Source of the DNA: CAYZJD01 sp964478455
GTDB lineage: Bacteria; Acidobacteriota; Terriglobia; Bryobacterales; Bryobacteraceae
Direction: 5' to 3'
Length of the DNA stretch: 16,303 nucleotides
Assembly (NCBI GenBank): GCA_964478455.1
Contig: CAYZJD010000063.1
Location: forward strand, 1-16,303
Shown here: positions 1-5,087 of the stretch, in pieces
Layout: the number at the start of each line of letters is the position of its first letter
Position numbering within the stretch: the first letter of the stretch is position 1
Notes under the pieces: generated by a model
Database searches by the model: none
Seen by the model: the letters and a program-made list of their open reading frames with translations, nothing else
Told to the model about the DNA's origin: nothing
Made by a program: the position numbers and the translations under genes

Positions 1-1772
1 GTCAGATTGGGACGAATCTGCCAGGTGTTCTGCACGAAGAAGTACAGCTCCTTCTGCCCCTGCACCGCGTCCGTCTTGTTGGCTTCGCCAGTGGCCACAT
101 CCAGGGTCCGGTACTCGGCGTACGGCTTGTCGTCGGCAAAGTCAAAGATGCTGGCGAAGTAGTACTCGGGGGTGTCGCCGGGCAGGTAGCTCTGGTAAGC
201 CAAGCGCCGGTCTACCCATCCGCCACCGAGTTTGATTCCGTGCCGGCCCCGGTTGATGGACAGCGTGTCCCCGAGTTCGGTGACGCGGGTCTGCCAGACG
301 TCCAGCGACCAGCCCCAATTGCCGAGGCTGAGGCCATCGTCGGTGGCAATGCCCGGCACATGATAGGCGCCGCTGTTACGGAAGTCCGCGTCGCCATGAG
401 ATAGGCCGAAGCGAGCCTCGTTGAGCACATTCGGTGAGAAGGCGCGGGAATGAGCGAAGTTCCCATAGTGGACGGCGACGAAGTTGTCGATGGCGAAAGC
501 GGGGCGCAAGTCGCTGCCATCCTGGGTGGGACGGGTGTACCAATAGCTCCCATAGAAGCGGTCCTTGCCATTCGGAAAATGGTAGTCGACCCGCCCGTTG
601 AACTGCCGGCCTCCTTGCACGATTGGCGCGTCCACTGTGACTTCACCCAGGTCCGCAACTCCGTCCCCGTTGAGATCGACCAGGCCTGAGGTAGGGTACC
701 GGAACGGCGGGAACTCCTGGAGCAGCGTGGCGGCAATGGAGTTCGGCCTGGTGCTCGTCACATAGTTCTTGAAATCCTCGGTTTCCGCCAACGCAACGTA
801 GCTGTTGGCCGTTCTGGCTCGACGCCCCTCATAGGCAAAGAAGCCAAACAGCCGGTCCTTCTTGATCGGCCCGCCCAGGGTCCCTCCGAAAAGACGGTAG
901 TACATGTCCGGCACGTCCTCTCGCCGGCTGCGGAACGGCACTGCACTCACCGCATCATTCCGGAAAAGATAGTGCGCCGTTCCGTGCAGGGTGTTCGTGC
1001 CTCCCTTAGTGATCAGGTTGAGCTGAGGCCCGCTCATGCCGCCGGTATCGGCCGAAGTGGAGCTAACTTCTACGTTCACTTCCTCGAGCGCGTCCGGATT
1101 CGGCGAGAAGGCCATACCCCATTGGGGCCCGTCGCCATAGCGGAAGGAAAGCCCGTCCACCTTCCAGTTGTGCTTGAACTCGCTGCCGCCTGCGGACACA
1201 CTAGGGGAGTTGAGGACGGAGAACGCATCGCAGCAATAGCTGCCGCCCAGGCTTTCGAATTTCCCGGTGATTCCCGGACTGGACAGCACTAGCGACACCG
1301 GCGTGCGGCCCAGCATCGGCAAGGAGTCTATGTTCCGTTCGCTCACCACGTCGGCGATCCTGGCGGTCTGTGTCTCCACTTGCAGCCCTTCCGTGGTGAC
1401 CGTGACGGATTCGGTGATGGCGCCCAGCTCGAGCGTGAAGTTCTGGCCGATTACGGTGCCTGAGGTCACCGGAATCCCGCTCCTCACAAACGTCTTGAAG
1501 CCCGACTTCTCCACCGTCATCCGGTAGGTGCCCGCCAGCAGATCCGGGATTCGGTAGTACCCGTCAGTCGCCGAGGCGGCCGAGCGCGAAACGCCGGTCT
1601 CCTCATTGATGGCCGCAACCTTAGCATCCGGGACACTCGCTCCGTTCGGGTCCGCGATGTAGCCCTGGATGGTGCTGGTGATCTGTGCAGCGGCCACGGC
1701 TGAGAACGCCAACATCAGGAAGGTCGAAGACAAGACCTGCCTGAGACAATCTCGCTTGCAAGTTCTTCGCAT
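1..1772 (-). CDS. TonB-dependent receptor with N-terminal carboxypeptidase-regulatory-like domain (3' end outside window)
   Basis: Probable outer-membrane beta-barrel receptor for TonB-driven uptake of a large substrate; the plus-strand operon suggests a glycan, but this is inference. The reading frame is open without a stop from the ATG at 1772-1770 to the window edge (590 codons), so only the N-terminal part is seen; relatives usually exceed 1000 residues. Residues 1-30 form a signal peptide (basic start, hydrophobic core, A-A-A-Q cleavage site). Residues 32-115 resemble a carboxypeptidase regulatory-like Ig-type domain (I-x-G-x-I-x-D-x-N-G start, then D-G-Y-Y and L-x-A-G-T-Y). Residues 120-265 look like the plug, ending in the N-L-I-T-K-G-G-T-N stretch typical of these receptors. 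Barrel strands follow, including F-G-G-T-L-G-G-P-I near 295. D366-E377 fits an EF-hand-type calcium loop. A purine-rich AGGGGG lies about 10 bases before the ATG. Domain identity is firm; substrate is unknown. Confidence 0.93.
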   Translation of the reverse strand, partial: MRRTCKRDCLRQVLSSTFLMLAFSAVAAAQITSTIQGYIADPNGASVPDAKVAAINEETGVSRSAASATDGYYRIPDLLAGTYRMTVEKSGFKTFVRSGIPVTSGTVIGQNFTLELGAITESVTVTTEGLQVETQTARIADVVSERNIDSLPMLGRTPVSLVLSSPGITGKFESLGGSYCCDAFSVLNSPSVSAGGSEFKHNWKVDGLSFRYGDGPQWGMAFSPNPDALEEVNVEVSSTSADTGGMSGPQLNLITKGGTNTLHGTAHYLFRNDAVSAVPFRSRREDVPDMYYRLFGGTLGGPIKKDRLFGFFAYEGRRARTANSYVALAETEDFKNYVTSTRPNSIAATLLQEFPPFRYPTSGLVDLNGDGVADLGEVTVDAPIVQGGRQFNGRVDYHFPNGKDRFYGSYWYTRPTQDGSDLRPAFAIDNFVAVHYGNFAHSRAFSPNVLNEARFGLSHGDADFRNSGAYHVPGIATDDGLSLGNWGWSLDVWQTRVTELGDTLSINRGRHGIKLGGGWVDRRLAYQSYLPGDTPEYYFASIFDFADDKPYAEYRTLDVATGEANKTDAVQGQKELYFFVQNTWQIRPNL

Positions 1773-1857
1773 GGATTCAAACCCCCTGTTGCGACCAATC
1801 CAAGACCCCGAGCGGATTGGCATCGATGATCCGTGCAGACAAGGTTCCCGGGTCCTA

Positions 1858-1885
1858 CTTATCATACCTGTCAGACATTTGTCAA
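1858..1885 (-). promoter_or_regulatory. Candidate promoter of the TonB receptor gene
   Basis: On the minus strand a perfect TTGACA (1885-1880) lies ahead of TATGAT (1866-1861), but the 13-base gap is too short for an ordinary sigma-70 promoter. GATAAG (1863-1858) gives a 16-base spacer with a weaker -10. If TATGAT is the true -10, nothing at the normal -35 distance matches and an activator would be needed, which fits the direct repeats just upstream. A palindrome TGTC-A-GACA (1869-1877) sits between the elements and could be an operator. The expected leader is about 80 bases. Confidence 0.4.
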
Positions 1886-1888
1886 TAG

Positions 1889-1915
1889 CCTTCCCATCCT
1901 TCCCATGCCTTCCCA
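1889..1915 (-). repeat. Three direct repeats TGGGAAGG upstream of the receptor promoter
   Basis: On the minus strand TGGGAAGG occurs three times, covering plus-strand positions 1889-1896, 1898-1905 and 1908-1915, so the units start 9 and 10 bases apart. One-turn spacing next to the -35 region is typical of binding sites for an activator that binds in tandem, such as an OmpR/PhoB-type response regulator. The repeats are directly visible; the regulator is unknown. Confidence 0.5.
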
Positions 1916-2058
1916 AGGTCTGCATGGCCTCCATAGCCTCACTTGCGGGCGCGCGGGTCGGAAGAGCGACAAAACGGGGCCCCCGGTCGGTTGCGCGGAT
2001 CCGCTGGCCTTGTTGAAATCTGGGCCCGAGAAGCCCCAGGCAAGGCGACACGAAGGCA

Positions 2059-2077
2059 GCTTGGTATTGCTTGGTAT
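2059..2077 (+). repeat. Two direct repeats GCTTGGTAT, 10-base period, upstream of the lipoprotein promoter
   Basis: GCTTGGTAT occurs at 2059-2067 and again at 2069-2077, exactly one helical turn apart. The second unit ends 8 bases before the -35 box at 2086. The position suits an activator site for the plus-strand promoter. The sequence differs from the repeats serving the opposite promoter, so a different factor may bind. Confidence 0.45.
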
Positions 2078-2085
2078 CAGGTCGG

Positions 2086-2115
2086 TTGACATGAGGAATT
2101 CATACAGGGTATGAT
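2086..2115 (+). promoter_or_regulatory. Sigma-70-type promoter for the flavodoxin-like lipoprotein gene
   Basis: TTGACA (2086-2091) and TATGAT (2110-2115) are separated by 18 bases. This is a perfect -35 and a five-of-six -10, the best promoter match in the window. The start of transcription would fall near 2122, leaving a leader of about 165 bases before the ATG at 2286. Confidence 0.6.
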
Positions 2116-2158
2116 GGGGGCCGACCGGACAGCCGCCCGCCTGGGCATTGGTTTGTAC

Positions 2159-2218
2159 GGCGATGAGGCTTGGCGACCGTCCACGGGATCGCGAGGAGCG
2201 GGAGGCTTCTTCATCGCC
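2159..2218 (+). promoter_or_regulatory. Possible leader hairpin in the 5' untranslated region
   Basis: GGCGATGA (2159-2166) pairs perfectly with TCATCGCC (2211-2218). In RNA, a G-U and a G-C pair extend the stem to 10 base pairs, closing a loop of 40 bases. It lies in the predicted long leader. I recognise no riboswitch class, and a chance inverted repeat is possible. Confidence 0.25.
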
Positions 2219-2285
2219 ACTTGCTCCACTGCGTTGCCGGTCACGCTGGCTGATGTCGACGGGCCGCCGGACACGAGGGATGCTC

Positions 2286-2930
2286 ATGCTGGCATTCGAC
2301 ATGCGTTGGCTGCTGGCCGTTCTTGTGGGATGTCTTGGAACGGTCGCCGCCTGTGGCGGGCAACAGAAGCCACCAGAGCCGCTCGACGTCATCATCATCT
2401 ACGACTCCGGCATCCCATCCCGTTCCATCAGCGAGATGAAGCCTGGAGACGAGTATGTGCTGGCCGGCCCTACGCCGGCGGCGACCAATTGTGAGACGGT
2501 CGCGAACCTGTTGGCCTCTGCTTTCGAGTCCCGAGACCTGTCCGTTCGTGTCATTCCGGCGGCGGAAATCGTCAGCCAGGAGGAGGTGCTGAGGAGCCGG
2601 CTGGTCATTCTGGGGAGTCCGACGCGTTTCTGGAATGTGAGTTGGAAGATCAAGAAGCTGCTGGACGAGGTGTTCGGCGGCATTTATGTCTCCCGCAAGC
2701 CGGAGTTTGCCAGGCAAAGGGTGGCGGCTTTCGCCATGGCCGAGATCGAGCCGAGCGCGGAGGCGGCGCTGGGAACCATTCGGGCCATGGTGCGTGATTG
2801 TGGAGGCAAGCTCGACCACACCTTGATCGTGCTGACGAATCATTCGCAGAGCGAGGTCAGGCGGCGAATCCGGGCGTTTGCGGAGCAGCTTTCGGTCCCG
2901 TTCCGGGATAGTCAGGGGGCATGGAGGTAG
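2286..2930 (+). CDS. Flavodoxin-like fold lipoprotein
   Basis: A 214-residue protein, probably anchored to a membrane by a lipid. M1-C23 is a lipoprotein signal: R7, a hydrophobic stretch, then V-A-A-C with C23 as the modified residue (an earlier L-V-G-C at C16 is less likely because the core would be very short). The remainder looks like a flavodoxin/FMN-reductase fold: a first strand V-I-I-I-Y-D (35-40), a helix beginning N68-C-E-T-V-A-N, and a G-S-P-T turn at 110-113 followed by a W-K-I-K-K-L-L-D helix, as in flavodoxins. About 25 extra residues (42-66) sit between the first strand and the helix, so the usual phosphate-binding loop is not obvious and FMN binding is uncertain. The frame is open from 2148, but the ATG at 2286 has GAGGG six bases ahead and gives a proper signal peptide. 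It has its own promoter; a link to the downstream operon is unproven. Confidence 0.75.
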   Translation: MLAFDMRWLLAVLVGCLGTVAACGGQQKPPEPLDVIIIYDSGIPSRSISEMKPGDEYVLAGPTPAATNCETVANLLASAFESRDLSVRVIPAAEIVSQEEVLRSRLVILGSPTRFWNVSWKIKKLLDEVFGGIYVSRKPEFARQRVAAFAMAEIEPSAEAALGTIRAMVRDCGGKLDHTLIVLTNHSQSEVRRRIRAFAEQLSVPFRDSQGAWR

Positions 2931-2939
2931 TCGCGGCGT

Positions 2940-2984
2940 CCCCGTCGGGTCGATAGCGGCCAGACGGGGCCCGGTAGCCGACGG
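2940..2984 (+). other. Overlapping inverted repeats after the lipoprotein gene (weak terminator candidate)
   Basis: CCCCGTC (2940-2946) pairs with GACGGGG (2963-2969). A competing stem joins CCGTCGG (2942-2948) to CCGACGG (2978-2984). They begin 10 bases after the stop codon, where a terminator is expected. No T-tract follows, so intrinsic termination is doubtful. Confidence 0.25.
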
Positions 2985-3026
2985 CCTCAACGTCGATCGT
3001 CGTCGTCCATTGTCCCCCTGTCCCCC

Positions 3027-3054
3027 TTGACCGCGCCGGGAATACAGGTATGAT
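3027..3054 (+). promoter_or_regulatory. Promoter-like site ahead of the carbohydrate operon
   Basis: TTGACC (3027-3032) and TATGAT (3049-3054) are 16 bases apart. Transcription would start near 3061, about 14 bases before the ATG at 3075. This is the last gap large enough for a clear promoter before the long plus-strand gene block, so it probably drives the whole operon. The extended -10 ACAGGTATGAT is shared with the receptor promoter. Confidence 0.5.
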
Positions 3055-3074
3055 AACCGTGTAGGGAAAGGCCC

Positions 3075-4193
3075 ATGCCTCCATCACTCTCCCGTGTTCC
3101 TCACGGTCCTGTCAGCTCCTCAAAGGCGAATCGCCGGGATTTCCTCCGCTTTCTGGGCCTGGAGGCAGGTTTGCTCAGCCCGGGCATGCTGGCGGGTCAA
3201 GCTCCAGCGGAAAAAGGGAAAGAGCAAGTCACCAGAGCCCGAGGCAGGCGCGGGATGGTCTGGACTGTGAAGGGACCGGTGCCGTCCGCCAGGCTCGGCG
3301 CTACGTTGATGCACGAGCATGTCCTGTTCGGGGACATTCCCGCCGAACTTCGGGCCACTTCGGTGGAGCTCGCGGTGAAGCTCCTCAAGGATGCGGCGCG
3401 CGTTGGCATCGACACGCTCGTCGATCTGACCCCCATCCGCGACATCCAGCTCTACCAACAGATCGCCGAACAGGTTCCGGTCCAGATCATCCCTTCGACA
3501 GGCTCGTACGTATACGGGCGAATGCCCAAAGCGATTCAGTCAATGAACGAAGACCAGATGTACGAGCGGATGCTGCGGGAAGTGAGCGAAGGCATCGACG
3601 GCACGAAGATCCGGGCAGGCATCATCAAGGTCGCAGCGGGACGCCTGCCGTTCTCGGACTGGGAGAAGTCGGCCTTCCGCGCAGCGGCCAGGGTCAACAA
3701 GGCCGTCGGGACCCCCATCGGAACTCATGCCATTTTCGAGCCGCGCGCGCAACTCGAGGTGCTCATGGAAGCGGGCGCTGATCCTAATCAGTGCTTCTTC
3801 TCGCATATCGAGGCCGAATTCGGCTGGGGCGGGCGGACGCTCCAGCAGATGGCGGACTACCTGCTGTCCATCGCGAAGGATGGCGGCTACTTGTTGTTCA
3901 ACAACTTTGGATTCGAGTTCGATACCCCGTGGCCGGACCTGGTCTTTCTGATTCGCTATCTTTGCGACAAGGGCCACGCGAATCGTGTGTTCACGGCGGT
4001 GGACTGCAACTGGGAATGGAAGAAAGGCCAGATTGTGTTTGAGGCTTCCGAGAAGCACCCGGAAACGGCCAAACGAACCTACGCCTGGATGATCACCGAC
4101 GCGGTCCCGGAGATGCTTAAGGCGGGCTTCAGCGCGAAAGAGGTGCAAACCTTCCTGGTGGACAATCCCCGCAGGTTCTTCCGCGGGGCGTAA
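3075..4193 (+). CDS. Phosphotriesterase-family metallohydrolase, Tat-exported
   Basis: A 372-residue amidohydrolase-fold enzyme of the phosphotriesterase family. Members of this family hydrolyse lactones or phosphotriesters with two metal ions in a TIM barrel. The expected ligands are all visible: H80-x-H82 after strand one, K185 (the lysine normally carbamylated) in I-I-K-V, H218 in G-T-H, H244 in S-H-I-E and D310 in A-V-D. N-R-R-D-F-L-R-F-L-G (19-28) is a twin-arginine export motif with a hydrophobic stretch after it, so the enzyme probably folds in the cytoplasm and acts in the periplasm. The start has AGGG eight bases and AAAGG three bases upstream. It is the first gene of the operon, with 30 bases to the next. 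In a carbohydrate operon a sugar-lactonase role is a reasonable inference; true phosphotriesterase activity is less likely. Metal-site assignment is firm; substrate is unknown. Confidence 0.9.
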   Translation: MPPSLSRVPHGPVSSSKANRRDFLRFLGLEAGLLSPGMLAGQAPAEKGKEQVTRARGRRGMVWTVKGPVPSARLGATLMHEHVLFGDIPAELRATSVELAVKLLKDAARVGIDTLVDLTPIRDIQLYQQIAEQVPVQIIPSTGSYVYGRMPKAIQSMNEDQMYERMLREVSEGIDGTKIRAGIIKVAAGRLPFSDWEKSAFRAAARVNKAVGTPIGTHAIFEPRAQLEVLMEAGADPNQCFFSHIEAEFGWGGRTLQQMADYLLSIAKDGGYLLFNNFGFEFDTPWPDLVFLIRYLCDKGHANRVFTAVDCNWEWKKGQIVFEASEKHPETAKRTYAWMITDAVPEMLKAGFSAKEVQTFLVDNPRRFFRGA

Positions 4194-4223
4194 GTCTTGT
4201 CGGATTTGGAAAGCGAGGTCTCC

Positions 4224-5051
4224 ATGTCGAATCATTCTCCGTTAGCTGCGATTGCCGCTTTCTCGGCGGCCTCATTTCTGTGGCTTGGAAGCGCCGACGC
4301 CCAGCCGCGGCCGGCCACCGAGTGGTTCTACGCCGACGGGATTATCCAACCGGACGGCATCGACCCGAAAGAGGCCATGAAGGGCGTCTGGTCCCCGTCT
4401 CGGGAATGGATGGTTCTGTTCAACCTCAGCAAGAAGGAAACTACAGCGACCGCAACCTTCTACTTCGAGGACATGCCGCCTCGGACCACCACTCAGAAGC
4501 TGCGCCCGCGCTCCTCCGGCTACATCGTGGTGCACCAGATCCCGAACGTTGTGCCGCCCAAGCAGCTCTACGGCGTTCGGGTGCAGAGCCCGGAGCCCAT
4601 CATCGTTCAGCCGTCCCGGGGTGAATACGAGCCTTACAACCCCGTGACCGCTGCCATGGCGTCCTTTGTGGCTTACCCCGGCCCGCTGGGCAAGCGAGAG
4701 ACCAAGTGGACCTATGCCGACGGCCTTGCGATTAGCAGCGAGAGGGCTCTCGAAGAATGGGAATGGATCACGATCCTCAATCCGAACACCGGGCGCGATG
4801 CGAATGTGAAGATCACCTTCAACTGGCCCGATGAGCAGCGGGTCCACACGCTGGCCGTGCCGGCGGAGCGGGTGAGAACCGTCGATCTGTTCAGCCTCCC
4901 GATCATTCCTAAGAACAAGCTCTTCGGACCCGTTATCGAAAGCGACGTCCCGGTGGTGGTCGAGCAGGTTCGCCGCTGCTATGCGCGAGGCATTCCCGTG
5001 ATCACGGCGTTGTGGGCCTGCCTGGCCTATCCCATCGGAGACCTCGAATGA
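4224..5051 (+). CDS. Secreted protein with two sensory-rhodopsin-transducer-like (ASRT) domains
   Basis: A 275-residue exported protein with a Sec signal peptide (residues 1-26, A-D-A before Q27). The mature part is a tandem duplication, residues about 33-152 and 161-271. Each half starts with W-(F/T)-Y-A-D-G (34-39 and 162-167), then a W-x-x-(L/I)-x-N core strand, a second-sheet strand, a P-x-(R/E)-(S/R) turn, and an I/V-x-S-x-x-P-(I/V)-(I/V)-V edge before a final A-Y-P. This order matches the Anabaena sensory rhodopsin transducer family, a beta-sandwich superfamily proposed to bind small molecules. No catalytic site is evident, so a binding role, perhaps for a sugar, is my inference. The ATG at 4224 has GAGG five bases upstream; a TTG at 4197 in the same frame would put a charged extension ahead of the signal. 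It lies 30 bases after the hydrolase gene and 36 before the GH38-like gene. Confidence 0.78.
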   Translation: MSNHSPLAAIAAFSAASFLWLGSADAQPRPATEWFYADGIIQPDGIDPKEAMKGVWSPSREWMVLFNLSKKETTATATFYFEDMPPRTTTQKLRPRSSGYIVVHQIPNVVPPKQLYGVRVQSPEPIIVQPSRGEYEPYNPVTAAMASFVAYPGPLGKRETKWTYADGLAISSERALEEWEWITILNPNTGRDANVKITFNWPDEQRVHTLAVPAERVRTVDLFSLPIIPKNKLFGPVIESDVPVVVEQVRRCYARGIPVITALWACLAYPIGDLE

Positions 5052-5087
5052 GGGCCAGCGAGGGCAAGTCCTGACGGAGAGCGATCC

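Larger units (their letters stand above)
1773..2285. other. Divergent intergenic control region, no gene seen
   Basis: This 513-base gap separates the minus-strand receptor from the plus-strand lipoprotein gene. It holds a promoter-like site for each direction, two sets of short direct repeats, a 10-base palindrome GCGGATCCGC at 1995-2004 and a possible leader hairpin at 2159-2218. Short open frames cross it on both strands, but none has a ribosome binding site with a recognisable protein. Confidence 0.6.

Noticed and set aside
1995..2004. Palindrome GCGGATCCGC as an operator
   Set aside because: A single 10-base GC-rich palindrome with no spacing relation to either promoter is expected by chance in DNA of this composition.
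2148..2285. Upstream start for the flavodoxin-like protein
   Set aside because: It would bury the lipoprotein signal behind 46 charged residues and lacks a good binding site; the ATG at 2286 has GAGGG at the right distance.
1871..2398. Short overlapping open frames on both strands of the 1773-2285 gap
   Set aside because: They conflict with the promoters and with each other, show no recognisable domains, and none has a convincing ribosome binding site.
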